Assembly: GCF_019457915.1 (NCBI RefSeq)
Contig: NZ_JAHZSS010000018.1
Location: 1 to 64,000, forward strand
Reading direction: 5' to 3'
Origin: Neiella holothuriorum
Lineage (GTDB): Bacteria; Pseudomonadota; Gammaproteobacteria; Enterobacterales; Neiellaceae
Length of the DNA stretch: 64,000 nt
Shown: positions 18,007 to 27,283 of the stretch, piece by piece
How positions within the stretch are numbered: position 1 is the first letter of the stretch
Layout of the letters: each line of letters opens with the position of its first letter
Notes under the pieces: generated by a model
What the model was told of the DNA's origin: nothing
Database searches by the model: none
What the model saw: the letters and a program-made list of their open reading frames with translations, nothing else
Position numbers and translations under genes: made by a program

Positions 18007-20133
18007 TTAGTTTTTCCCAGCCCAAACAACCACGGCGGTATCGTCTCCCTTAGTGCGCTTGAAGGCATAAGGGGCATCACTAATTTTCTGGTGGCTACCG
18101 GCACCAATGGCCTCATGGCGCTTGCGGAATTGAGCGATTTTTTGCCAATGGGCCAATAGCTCGGCACGTTTTCCCGTCATCTGATTCCAATTCATGTCAG
18201 AGCGAGTACCTTGGTGTGGATCGCTACCGGTAGGGCCAAACTCACGGGCACTTTCGTCGCCGTAATAGACTTGCACCGCGCCCGGCAATAACAGTAGCGG
18301 AGCCGCAATCGCTTGCTGTTGTCGCAAGGTCTTGCTGTGGCTACCAAAGAACAACTTAGTATCGTGCGAAGAAATGTAACTCAGTACGTTAAAGCTTGGG
18401 TCTTGGTTGATGGCTTTGGCGTATTGACTGAATAGGGTGTCAGCGTCAGCCAAGCAAGCCATGGCTTTGGTTGCTTCTTCGTTCTGGAAATCGAAGTTGA
18501 TAACAGAATCAAACCCGGCGTCAAAGTAGTTGCTGCGCGTGATGCCGTGAGCCCATACTTCACCGGTCATCCAAAAAGGTGCATCGTCTAAAGCCTTTTC
18601 TGGGTTGGCTTGTTTCCAGTTGGCCAATGCCTGTGTTGCTTGTTCTTTGAGTGCTTGCCAAGCCTCTAATTCGACGTGCTTGGCGGTATCAATGCGGAAA
18701 CCATCAATGCCGTACTCTTCTACCCAATCGGTTAACCAGTGAACGAGGTAATCTCGAACGGTATAGCCTTCAATACTAACGGCGTTGGTATCGGGCTTGT
18801 TGCGAAAGAACACCGGTAGATCAACAATTTCGGTCGATTCTGTTTTGAAATCAGGTAAGTACGCGAGCGATTTGGTGCGTTCATCGTAACCAGGGTTGTC
18901 ATAGTCCGCGATGTCGGTACGGATCCACTGCTTACCCCACCAGTTCATCCAGTTGCTATGCGTGAAGTCAACGGTATGGTTGAAGTCATGCCAACTTTGG
19001 TGAGACTTGGGTTGCCAATCGGTCCAATTGTCGGTGCCAAGCAATGTTGAAACGCTTTGGTTTTTGTCGTAAAAACCGCCAAAATCATACTGCTGCATGT
19101 CAGCCAAGGTGGCGTAACCAGTGTGATTCATCACCACGTCAAAAATAACCCGAATACCGCGTTGATGGGCAGAATCAACAAAGGTGCGTAAGTCATCTTC
19201 AGTGCCCATGTTGGCGTCGAGCTTGGTAAAATCAAGTGCGTAGTAGCCGTGGTATGCATAGTGTTTAAAGTCACCGCTATTACCGCCGCCAACCCAACCA
19301 TGAATCTGCTCATACGGCGCAGTGATCCAAATGGCGGTCATGCCAAGATCTGCAATGTAATCGAGTTTTTCCGTTAGCCCTTTTAAGTCACCACCGTGGA
19401 AGGTGCCGATTTCCTTTTCGCCATCGCTCATTCGGCCGTAGCTATTGTCATTGCTCGCATCGCCGTTATAAAAACGATCCGTCATAACAAAGTAGACCGA
19501 GGCATTATCCCAACTAAAAGCGCTTGCTTGGTGATCGGCTTTTTCCAGTAAGAGTAAGCCGTCGCTGTTAGGGGCGGGGGTCATAGTCAATTTGCCATGT
19601 TGCACCGCAGCCAACTGACCGGAATAGAAATCTCGAACCGTCTCTCCATCCGTAAACGCTTGGCTGACATCGATGGTGACAGCAGAGCCATCCCATGAGG
19701 GGCAAACCTGAGGTTTAGCGGCCGCGATGGGTAAGGTTGCTTTAGGCGTTAGACTGATGCGCAATTGCGCTGGCGTTTGCGTGGTGTCCAGCGCAATACG
19801 GTAGGACGCTTGACGAAATACTTTCAGTTCAAAGGCGGCTTCATCTGCGCACGCATTGGTCGTGTAATCACGATTCAGTTTTAAGCGGTCTTTGGTCACC
19901 GCACCAAATCGACTGCCACATTGATTGTCACTGTTGGCGATTTGAAATTGGTGCTGGCCTTTTGCCAATGTGATATCAATTTGATGGACACCGTTATCGA
20001 GTATCAGCGGATCATTGGTGTTCCAGTTGTTCATGGAGCCTTTTAAATAGAGCACATCTGACGGATGCAAACCGGAACAGGCGGACATGGCAGCAAATGT
20101 GAGGAATAGCCCTAGCAAGCGGAAAATTTGCAT
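18007..20133 (-). CDS. malS: MalS-like periplasmic alpha-amylase (GH13), lipoprotein form
   Basis: 708 residues. A lipoprotein-type signal (AAMSACSG, Cys about residue 19) is followed by a starch-binding-like N-terminal domain (LYLKGSMNNWNTND) and a GH13 barrel. Conserved regions can be read: FDVVMNHTG (region I), DGFRIDTAKHVE with the nucleophile Asp near 479, MTGEVWAHG with the acid Glu near 523 and SSHDTK near 588. FHGGDLKGLTEKLDYI and IHGWVGGGNSGDF closely follow the E. coli MalS style. It would cut maltodextrins in the periplasm, here probably anchored to a membrane. No maltose transport genes are in the window. An operator-like palindrome lies 142 nt upstream. Confidence 0.92.
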   Translation of the reverse strand: MQIFRLLGLFLTFAAMSACSGLHPSDVLYLKGSMNNWNTNDPLILDNGVHQIDITLAKGQHQFQIANSDNQCGSRFGAVTKDRLKLNRDYTTNACADEAAFELKVFRQASYRIALDTTQTPAQLRISLTPKATLPIAAAKPQVCPSWDGSAVTIDVSQAFTDGETVRDFYSGQLAAVQHGKLTMTPAPNSDGLLLLEKADHQASAFSWDNASVYFVMTDRFYNGDASNDNSYGRMSDGEKEIGTFHGGDLKGLTEKLDYIADLGMTAIWITAPYEQIHGWVGGGNSGDFKHYAYHGYYALDFTKLDANMGTEDDLRTFVDSAHQRGIRVIFDVVMNHTGYATLADMQQYDFGGFYDKNQSVSTLLGTDNWTDWQPKSHQSWHDFNHTVDFTHSNWMNWWGKQWIRTDIADYDNPGYDERTKSLAYLPDFKTESTEIVDLPVFFRNKPDTNAVSIEGYTVRDYLVHWLTDWVEEYGIDGFRIDTAKHVELEAWQALKEQATQALANWKQANPEKALDDAPFWMTGEVWAHGITRSNYFDAGFDSVINFDFQNEEATKAMACLADADTLFSQYAKAINQDPSFNVLSYISSHDTKLFFGSHSKTLRQQQAIAAPLLLLPGAVQVYYGDESAREFGPTGSDPHQGTRSDMNWNQMTGKRAELLAHWQKIAQFRKRHEAIGAGSHQKISDAPYAFKRTKGDDTAVVVWAGKN

Positions 20134-20507
20134 GGTGGGTCTCGTTTTTTATGTTGTTGAGTATTGGTGTTTTAGTGGTTGTTGAGTCTTGCGCTATAAA
20201 CACAGTGGAGCCCAACAATCCTGAATCGTCGGCTAGCCTACCGACTGTCGAAACGTAGCACATTGATGACCCTTTCAAGCGCTTGAGGTGTGGTTCTGTG
20301 AGCTGGTTTATGAAGTAACCGGTACCGCTTGCTTGGCGGGTGCTGGTTCATCGCGCAAGATTTTTAATCCTCAATAAGTTGGAGACCATGTTTTTTGTTA
20401 AATCTGTGTTTATTTGCCGTTACCTTTGGCGTTAAAAATGGCATGCTAAAACCGTGATTTCTAAGATAGCTTCACCCTTGAATGTCCAAGCCAAAAGGAG
20501 TGGCTTT
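20134..20507. other. Divergent regulatory region malS / polyamine sensor
   Basis: No gene is seen. It carries a perfect palindrome TCAAGCGCTTGA at 20275-20286 facing malS, and the ribosome site AAAAGGAG at 20493-20500 that fixes the start of the binding-protein gene at 20508. Confidence 0.5.
20275..20286. promoter_or_regulatory. LacI-family-like operator upstream of malS
   Basis: A perfect 12-bp palindrome TCAAGCGCTTGA with the central CG typical of LacI-family operators (compare cre/MalR-type sites with AAGCGCTT cores). Placed 142 nt upstream of the malS ATG. Assignment to a maltose regulator is inference; no LacI-type gene is in the window. Confidence 0.5.
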
Positions 20508-21593
20508 ATGACCGGCGTAAGCTTGCCAATAAGAATTACCCTCGTCATCGTGTTGACATGGTTGTTGAGCGTGACCGCTACTGCCCATGGCGCGAGTCAG
20601 ACGCTTAGCATTCTGACTTGGGAAGAATATATCTCACCGGAAGTAGTCGCCGACTTTGAAGCGCAGACGGGTATTCAATTGCGGCTGTCTTTTTTTGATT
20701 CCGATGAAATGCGAGAGCAAATTTTGTCGTCGCAAGCCGGACAATACTTCGACATCGCATTAATGAACTCGCAGCAATTAAACTTGTATGCTGACCAAGA
20801 ACGGTTGGCTCAGCTCGATGCGGCTCAGCTACCAAACCTGCAGCATCTCGATCCTCAACTTCATCAGACCTGTGGTGGCCATGATTTGCATGGCGTTGCT
20901 TATTCTTGGGGCACCCTTGGTTTGGTTTATCGAGCAGATAAAGTAAAGCCACAGGATATTGCGAGTTGGGCTAAATTTTTAAGTCCTCCGGCCTACCTTC
21001 GGGGGCATCTGGGCGGGCATGTCGATCTGTTCGATAGTATTATCCCTGCGTTGATCAGTTTGAATTACCCCATTAGCACGAGCAACCCGCTTCATTTGCG
21101 CGAGGCATTTGAGGTGACCAAGCTGTGGTTGCCGAATGTGTTGTCACTGGAATACATCATTACAGCTGCGCAAAGCGATCCCAGCTTCGACGAAATTTAT
21201 GTCGCGTTGGCGTATTCCGGCGATCAAAAAGTATTGAATGAGCTGACAGGAAATGACCATTGGCAATACCTTTTACCTTCGGAAGGAAGCTTGTTATGGA
21301 TCGATTGCTTTGCTGTTATGGAAGACTCCTCTAATACTGAACAGGCGATGCGCTTTTTAAATTTTCTGCATTTACCTGAAAATGCCGCAAAAAACGCTGA
21401 ATATACCTATACGGCAAGTCCGAATTTAGCCGCACTTCCGCTTACGTCGAAAGAATACCGAACTGACCCGTTAGTGTATTTACCCCCACATCAACGAGCT
21501 CGCATGCAGCTTTATGCGCCAATGAGCATCAAGGCCATCAATTTACGAAGCCGAATTTTAAGTGCGTTGGAGAAAATCCATGCCTCTCAATAG
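20508..21593 (+). CDS. Periplasmic polyamine-binding-protein-like sensor subunit (PotD/NspS-like)
   Basis: 361 residues of the PotD/PotF solute-binding family with a signal peptide (to about 31, AHGAS|QT), then LSILTWEEYISPEVVADFE, FDIALMNSQQLN and SWGTLGLVYRADK, where ligand-binding aromatics and acids usually sit. No potABC transporter genes are nearby; the next gene, overlapping by 14 bp, encodes a periplasmic-sensor GGDEF-EAL protein. That arrangement matches the NspS-MbaA pair of Vibrio cholerae, where the binding protein reports norspermidine/spermidine to a c-di-GMP enzyme. The ATG at 20508 follows AAAAGGAG by seven bases; an upstream GTG is rejected. Ligand is inferred, not visible. 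Confidence 0.85.
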   Translation: MTGVSLPIRITLVIVLTWLLSVTATAHGASQTLSILTWEEYISPEVVADFEAQTGIQLRLSFFDSDEMREQILSSQAGQYFDIALMNSQQLNLYADQERLAQLDAAQLPNLQHLDPQLHQTCGGHDLHGVAYSWGTLGLVYRADKVKPQDIASWAKFLSPPAYLRGHLGGHVDLFDSIIPALISLNYPISTSNPLHLREAFEVTKLWLPNVLSLEYIITAAQSDPSFDEIYVALAYSGDQKVLNELTGNDHWQYLLPSEGSLLWIDCFAVMEDSSNTEQAMRFLNFLHLPENAAKNAEYTYTASPNLAALPLTSKEYRTDPLVYLPPHQRARMQLYAPMSIKAINLRSRILSALEKIHASQ

Positions 21594-23940
21594 ACGCGCA
21601 CTGTTCGCCCTAATTCCGCCTCTCGCAGTGGCTTTTATCGGTATTGCGTACTTGTTTTATCAACAGCGAACCGATGCCATTCAAAAGCTCGAGCGAGCGC
21701 GAGCTGAATTCGCATTGGCGAATGTTCATGCCAGTATTCAATTGTCGCGCGATCATTTGATGGGGGTGGAGCAAGCGCTATTGCAGTCGCCCGCGTTCGT
21801 GTCATTTTTACAGCAAAGCGGCGAAGAGTTGTGGTCCTTGGCGAGCCGCCGCACCAGTGAACAGCTCATTGCAACGTTGGCGAACCAAGCCGATTTGTAT
21901 TACTCACTGGTGGTGTTAGATCGCTTTCATAATTCGACCGTGATGGTGGAAACCTCGCTCGATCCATTTGCTGATCATTTGACCGAAGAGCGGATGCTGT
22001 TTAAACGGTTTGCTGATTCCCAGTTGACCCGAGATGTGTTGATTTACAATACCGGTAATGAATACCGCATGGCCTTGATGACTCGAGTTGAACCGCTGTC
22101 GCTTCATCAACCACTGCCGTCGCAACTCGCTGATAGTGTGGTGATTGCACAGGTTCTATCGGGCTTTGCGTTAAATGACAGCATGGCTAAAGTGATGGCG
22201 CGCTATGGTAAAGGTGCCATTTCATTCAATCGCTCGCCCAAGCTCGCCAAAGAAGAGCAGGGGATTTTGCTTAGCCAACCAGTATTGGAAGGTCATACAG
22301 TTAATTTGTTGCTGCCTTCGTCGCTACTCAACGATGAAACCATGCGTGTGCTCCGACAGGTTTCTATTCTGTTCGCCACGGTGATGTTATTAACCTTATT
22401 GCTCATGGCGTTGCTGATCCGATTAACGTTAGTTCGGCCGATTCAAGATTTGGAGTCGGCGATTAAGAGCAACGAGCTTGATGCCATTCGGCCTAATCGT
22501 AATTCTGATGTACGCGAGCTCTATTCCCTCAAGCGCGCTTTTTTAAAGCTCTACCGCAAACTTAAAATGGCTCATGAGGAAAGCCACAATCTGGCTCTGA
22601 CCGATAGCCTTACGGGGCTTCCTAATCGTTTAGCCTTTACCGAACAAGTGAATCAAGGCATTGAGTTTTGCCGAGAACGCGAACAGACGGCCTGCTTACT
22701 GTTTATCGATTTGGACAATTTCAAGTTTGTGAATGACAGTTTTGGCCACAAAGTGGGCGATGAGCTGTTAATTCATTTTGCCCACCAGTTATCAAATATC
22801 GCGATTCAGTATCGGCAAGACTTGCAACTGCCTAGTACTATTCAGCTGGCTCGGTTGGCGGGTGATGAATTCGCCATTTTGATTTTGGCGAATGATGGTC
22901 GTGAGCAAGGCGAACAATTGGCAACTGATATCATCGAATTGTTCAGCAGTGGCTTTGAGTTAGGTCAGTTGTTACTGCCTGTTCGAGCCAGTATTGGTAT
23001 TGCTCAGTACCCACAAGATGCTGCCCATGCAGGGGCTTTGCTGTCCAATGCTGATGCGGCCATGTATCAGGCAAAGCAACACGGCAAGAATCAATATCGC
23101 CTGTTTTCGCAACAAATGGCACAGCGCTTACAACGCCGTAAAGAAATTGAAGAATCGTTGCGAAACGCGAACTTGTCAGAAGAATTAACACTGGCATTTA
23201 TGCCAGTATTCAGTGGCGTAGATTTAAGTCGGGTGGTGGGTGCCGAAGTGTTACTGCGTTGGAACTCACCAGCATTGGGAGCGGTTGAGCCCTCCGACTT
23301 TATTCCAATCGCAGAAGCGTGCGGCGTTTACCGCGCCATCGATCATTGGGTGGTTGAAAAAGCATTAAGTGTGTTGCCGGAGTTGGAAGCTAAATTTGGT
23401 GAAAGCTTTAAACTTTGTATCAATGTCTCGGCAGCTGAGCTGAAAGATCATCAGTTTTCTGACTTCTTGCGGCCGTTGCTGAAACAGCACCAACCATACC
23501 TGAAAAATATTGAGTTGGAGATCACCGAGACATTCCAGCTGGAATGGACCGAAATATCCAACAAGGTCATGCAGGAATGGGCTGACTTTGGCATTTCGTT
23601 GGCGATTGATGATTTTGGTACCGGCTATACCTCTATTAAGCAATTGAGTTCATTCCCGATTAATACTTTGAAGGTTGACCGTAGTTTTACTGATGAAGTT
23701 GAAAAGCCAACTGTAAGAATTTTAATGGAAAGTTTGATTCGGGCTGCTGAAGCACTGAACTTGAACGTGACGATTGAAGGCGTTGAGACTGAAACTCAGC
23801 TTGAGATCGTGCAGCAATTCGGCCAGCATGCGCTGCAAGGCCACTTGTTCTGTTCGCCCATTTCGCTTGAACAGTTGCTGCTGAGCTACCACAGTTCTAC
23901 CGTGGTGAATGAAAGGGCGTTTGACAAAATCAATGGTTAG
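21580..23940 (+). CDS. Membrane GGDEF-EAL protein, MbaA-like partner of the polyamine sensor
   Basis: 786 residues: TM1 (about 7-26), a periplasmic sensor domain (about 27-260), TM2 (about 262-288), HAMP-like linker, GGDEF and EAL domains. The GGDEF signature reads AGDEF (near 427) with an intact metal site FIDLDNFKFVND; the EAL signature reads EVLLR (near 556) with EITETF and DDFGTGYTS intact. So phosphodiesterase activity looks likely and cyclase activity possible. In V. cholerae, MbaA degrades c-di-GMP under control of NspS; the same logic is inferred here. GGAGAAAATCC precedes the ATG, which lies inside the preceding gene, implying coupled translation. Confidence 0.9.
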   Translation: MPLNRRALFALIPPLAVAFIGIAYLFYQQRTDAIQKLERARAEFALANVHASIQLSRDHLMGVEQALLQSPAFVSFLQQSGEELWSLASRRTSEQLIATLANQADLYYSLVVLDRFHNSTVMVETSLDPFADHLTEERMLFKRFADSQLTRDVLIYNTGNEYRMALMTRVEPLSLHQPLPSQLADSVVIAQVLSGFALNDSMAKVMARYGKGAISFNRSPKLAKEEQGILLSQPVLEGHTVNLLLPSSLLNDETMRVLRQVSILFATVMLLTLLLMALLIRLTLVRPIQDLESAIKSNELDAIRPNRNSDVRELYSLKRAFLKLYRKLKMAHEESHNLALTDSLTGLPNRLAFTEQVNQGIEFCREREQTACLLFIDLDNFKFVNDSFGHKVGDELLIHFAHQLSNIAIQYRQDLQLPSTIQLARLAGDEFAILILANDGREQGEQLATDIIELFSSGFELGQLLLPVRASIGIAQYPQDAAHAGALLSNADAAMYQAKQHGKNQYRLFSQQMAQRLQRRKEIEESLRNANLSEELTLAFMPVFSGVDLSRVVGAEVLLRWNSPALGAVEPSDFIPIAEACGVYRAIDHWVVEKALSVLPELEAKFGESFKLCINVSAAELKDHQFSDFLRPLLKQHQPYLKNIELEITETFQLEWTEISNKVMQEWADFGISLAIDDFGTGYTSIKQLSSFPINTLKVDRSFTDEVEKPTVRILMESLIRAAEALNLNVTIEGVETETQLEIVQQFGQHALQGHLFCSPISLEQLLLSYHSSTVVNERAFDKING

Positions 23941-24032
23941 AAGGATGAGAGTTTAGGTGTGAATAACTTGAGTGGCGTTCAGAGTAGTCATCAATTGCTA
24001 CTGAACCGACTGTCGCAAAGCCGAAGTCGATC

Positions 24033-26294
24033 ATGATGCGATCGCTGAAACTGGCTTGGCTTGCGACTATGTTAGCGCTGACTATTGCGCTGGCATATGT
24101 TGTTGCGTTGACGGTTCCGGGGAACCAGTCGCGTGGGGACAAAACCGTGCAACAACTCGACTTAATTAGCGAGTTACTGGCACGTGACATCCAGTTCACA
24201 CACAACCACCTATCAGGCCAATTCCAACAAGCTGATGATCGCATTAACGCGGCCATGTTAACCGACTTGGCTGGGCGTATTGCGCCATCGTCACCATTGC
24301 AATTCCAAGAATTCATATACCGAGTCCGTGGCAAAGCCTGGGTTGCCACCACGCCGTTGGGCGCAGCCGAGCGTCTTCCACGTAAATTAGAGCCGGTGCA
24401 TTGGTTGTGTCAGCCTTCATGCCAGCTGTTGTTAAAAGCCAGTCGAAACGGCGATGAGTTAGTGGTGGTGGTTGATCTCGACAGTTGGTTGCAATCATAC
24501 GAGCAAAAGCTTGGTTACCAACTGCAGCTGGCTAATTCAGTCCTAACGTCATTACCAAACTCAGAGACCAGCTCGGTTGAGCAAGATATAGGTGTTTATT
24601 TCGCCAGTCAGCACCAGCAGGACTGGTTTAACGCTTCCGATAGGGTGTTGCCGGATTGGCCCATGTTGCTGACGGGGCGGCCATTGCAAGGCACTGAAGT
24701 GGCCGCTCATTGGTATGTTTTGCTGGGATTATTGCTACTGGCCTTACTGGGACTGATTTTATTGCCATATTTTCAGTGGCAGCGGCAGTTACGTTGGCAA
24801 GGTTTATTTCAGCAACTCGGCCACATCATTTCGGATATCGAAGCGGGCAAATTTAGTCGTTTGCAGAAACAACTGGTTCCCGCCATGCAACAAGCGCCTA
24901 AACTTGCCCAGCCATTTGTGCGCAAGTTAGCCATGTATGGTCTGCAAGATGAAGCGACACGGGTGACGTTGGCGCGTATCAGCAACGACAAAGATTGGTT
25001 ATCGCACCACGATGGCATGACTGGATTAGCGAATCGAGAAAGTTTTTACCAGCTGCTCAAAGAAACGATTCGTGACGCCGACACGTCAGCATTGCTGTTG
25101 ATCGATATCGACGACTTTAAAGAAATCAACGACGCCAGTGGTCATCAACTAGGCAACGATATGCTGATGAAGCTTGCGTCTATTTTGGCCGAACATGTGC
25201 ATCTACCATTTCGCGCAGCTCGAATTGCTGGCGATGAATTTGCGGTATGGATGCCAAGTGCAAGTTTGGAGCAAGGCGAACAGATGGCTGGGAAGCTATT
25301 GGAGTCGAGTCGCCAAATCATGCTCGCTGGCGATAAAATGCTCCACCGTTTGAGTTTGTCGATTGGCGTGGTGGTTGCGCCAGAGCATGGTGATGAGCCC
25401 GATGTGTTGATGACTCGTGCTGATATCGCGCTCAATTACTCCAAATCTCAAGGCAAAGGCCGGTTTGCTTCACTCCGTGACCCGGATCTTGAAGGCTACT
25501 TACTCAAACAGCGTTTCATGTACTCGCGGGTTCATTCTGCGATTCGTGATCAACGTTTGGCGCTGGCTTACCAACCCATTGTGCAAGTGTCCGATGGCCA
25601 GTTATCGCACTATGAAGTGCTGTTGCGGATCGAAGATGAGATTGGTAATTATGTCTCTGCTTACCCGCTCATTCAGGCTGCTGAGCGCCAGCGTGATGTT
25701 GGCGTATTAGACAAATGGGTGTTGAATCAAGTTTTAACGCTGCTGATGCAATTGCGCCGCAATGGTCAAAAACATCGTCTCGCAGTTAACATTTCCGGCA
25801 TGTCGATGTCGGATGCGCAGCTAACCGAAACGTTACTGCAGCGAATAGAGTTCAGCGGCTGCGGCCCTGATCTGGTGATTGAAATCACCGAAAGTGCGGC
25901 ATTAGAAAATATCAATTTGACGCAGAAGAATATCGAGCGCTTGCAAGCGCTTGGCTGTCAGGTCGCGCTTGATGACTTTGGTGTGGGCTATTCTTCGGTA
26001 AACAATTTGCTCAGTTTGCCGTTTGACTACGTTAAAGTTGACGGCTGCTTCATTCGTAAGCTTAATACTGATGACGCTGTGGTGCCGTTGTTGGAGTTTT
26101 TGGTGAACATTTCCAATTTGCGAGGCTTTCAGCTGGTCGCCGAATTTGTAGAAAATGAACAAGTTGCTAAACGGTTAGAGCAAATTGGAGTGCAGTTTGC
26201 GCAAGGTTATTTTTACGGTAAACCTGAGTTGGGTCGCTTGTCGATCGACTTAGATGACGGTGGTTCAGCGCACGCGCAACGGCCTCAGGCTTGA
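24033..26294 (+). CDS. Membrane GGDEF-EAL protein with periplasmic sensor
   Basis: 753 residues: TM1 (about 5-25), periplasmic domain (about 26-225), TM2 (about 228-248, WYVLLGLLLLALLGLILLPYF), GGDEF and EAL domains. The cyclase motif is AGDEF (near 400) with LIDIDDFKEIND intact; the EAL motif is EVLLR (near 528) with EITESA and DDFGVGYSS. Either or both activities are possible. It lies 92 nt after the MbaA-like gene on the same strand and may be a duplicated relative responding to a different periplasmic signal. The sensor domain is not recognised. Confidence 0.88.
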   Translation: MMRSLKLAWLATMLALTIALAYVVALTVPGNQSRGDKTVQQLDLISELLARDIQFTHNHLSGQFQQADDRINAAMLTDLAGRIAPSSPLQFQEFIYRVRGKAWVATTPLGAAERLPRKLEPVHWLCQPSCQLLLKASRNGDELVVVVDLDSWLQSYEQKLGYQLQLANSVLTSLPNSETSSVEQDIGVYFASQHQQDWFNASDRVLPDWPMLLTGRPLQGTEVAAHWYVLLGLLLLALLGLILLPYFQWQRQLRWQGLFQQLGHIISDIEAGKFSRLQKQLVPAMQQAPKLAQPFVRKLAMYGLQDEATRVTLARISNDKDWLSHHDGMTGLANRESFYQLLKETIRDADTSALLLIDIDDFKEINDASGHQLGNDMLMKLASILAEHVHLPFRAARIAGDEFAVWMPSASLEQGEQMAGKLLESSRQIMLAGDKMLHRLSLSIGVVVAPEHGDEPDVLMTRADIALNYSKSQGKGRFASLRDPDLEGYLLKQRFMYSRVHSAIRDQRLALAYQPIVQVSDGQLSHYEVLLRIEDEIGNYVSAYPLIQAAERQRDVGVLDKWVLNQVLTLLMQLRRNGQKHRLAVNISGMSMSDAQLTETLLQRIEFSGCGPDLVIEITESAALENINLTQKNIERLQALGCQVALDDFGVGYSSVNNLLSLPFDYVKVDGCFIRKLNTDDAVVPLLEFLVNISNLRGFQLVAEFVENEQVAKRLEQIGVQFAQGYFYGKPELGRLSIDLDDGGSAHAQRPQA

Positions 26295-26363
26295 TCGCCA
26301 ACTATGATAAATTTGAGGTAACTGCGATCGCAAGCCTTCGAACCCATTGAAAAGGAAGTGTCT

Positions 26364-26624
26364 ATGAGTCTCCCAAAAGCAGATAAATTATTCATGTTCA
26401 TGACTATTTTTTACCTTATAGGCTGCCAAAGTTCAGTGCCTGAGCAAGCCTTGCCAGCGGGATATGCGGCATGTCCAGAAGTACGGCCAGAAATCTGTAC
26501 CATGCAATACGAACCAACCGATGGCTTGCTTTCAAATGGCGAGGTGCAATCATTCGGCAATGCTTGTAGTGCATGTAGCAACCCAGATGTAGTGGCAACC
26601 AAGCCGGCGAGCGATAAACAATGA
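26364..26624 (+). CDS. Small Cys-rich lipoprotein, Kazal-like
   Basis: 86 residues with a lipoprotein signal (FYLIGC, Cys about 22) and a short Cys-rich body: CPEVRPEICTMQYEPTDG and VQSFGNACSACSNPDVV. The pattern resembles Kazal-like bacterial proteins that share RPEICTM..P..G and GNxCxAC, though the usual Cys after the proline is replaced by Thr-Asp here. Kazal domains elsewhere inhibit serine proteases; function in bacteria is unknown. AAGGA seven bases before ATG 26364 supports this start rather than the GTG at 26358. The stop overlaps the next start by four bases. Confidence 0.65.
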   Translation: MSLPKADKLFMFMTIFYLIGCQSSVPEQALPAGYAACPEVRPEICTMQYEPTDGLLSNGEVQSFGNACSACSNPDVVATKPASDKQ

Positions 26625-27283
26625 TGAAGCCCTGGCTACTACTTCCTTTAGTGGCGCCTCTGCTGTTAACAGGCTGTGGTAGCGACCTTTTGGTACTGCA
26701 ACGGTTACAAGCACTGAAGCCATCAGCAGAACAGCCCGCAAACAACCTTACCGAACTCGATCTTCCGGGCGAATCCGATTGGGTCGCTCAGTTTGATTTC
26801 GCAGAGTCGTTGCTCGATAAATCTCAGCCCTTACAAGCGCTAGAGTGGTATTCCAAGTGTGCGAACGGTGGCTACTTACCCTGCGTACGTCAGTTGGGTT
26901 ATGCCTACTTACAAGGCGGTGCGGCCGGCCATGATCCTTATCTTGGTATTGAATTGTTGACGCAAAGTCTCGACCAAACGGATCCCACCATGCTCAATGA
27001 CATGGCTTGGTTTTTATCAACGAGCAAATTGCAATCGTTACGCGATCCGCAACAAGCGAAGCAGTACATGGAAAAACGTCAGCAATTAGGTCCGCTGGAC
27101 GCAATGACGATGGATACACTCGCAGCGGTGACAGCCGCATTAGGCGAATTTGATGGCGCCGCGAAGGTGCAACAAAAAGCAATCACCATGCTGCTCAAAG
27201 AGGGTGGCTTAGGTGAAGACGTACTCTCGGATTATCGCAGTAGATTGCAATTGTACCGAAATCAAAAGGCTTACACGGAATGA
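26621..27283 (+). CDS. Lipoprotein with TPR/Sel1-like repeats
   Basis: 220 residues beginning with a clear lipobox (LLLTGC, Cys about 19). The body has SEL1/TPR-like helices: QPLQALEWYSKCANGGYLPCVRQLGYAYLQGG, LNDMAWFLSTSK and MTMDTLAAVTAALGEFDGAAKVQQKA (each quoted as short pieces of a longer repeat region). Such proteins usually act as protein-binding scaffolds. It is translationally coupled to both neighbours by 4-bp overlaps, so the three genes 26364-28644 form a unit. No function can be assigned. Confidence 0.75.
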   Translation: MMKPWLLLPLVAPLLLTGCGSDLLVLQRLQALKPSAEQPANNLTELDLPGESDWVAQFDFAESLLDKSQPLQALEWYSKCANGGYLPCVRQLGYAYLQGGAAGHDPYLGIELLTQSLDQTDPTMLNDMAWFLSTSKLQSLRDPQQAKQYMEKRQQLGPLDAMTMDTLAAVTAALGEFDGAAKVQQKAITMLLKEGGLGEDVLSDYRSRLQLYRNQKAYTE

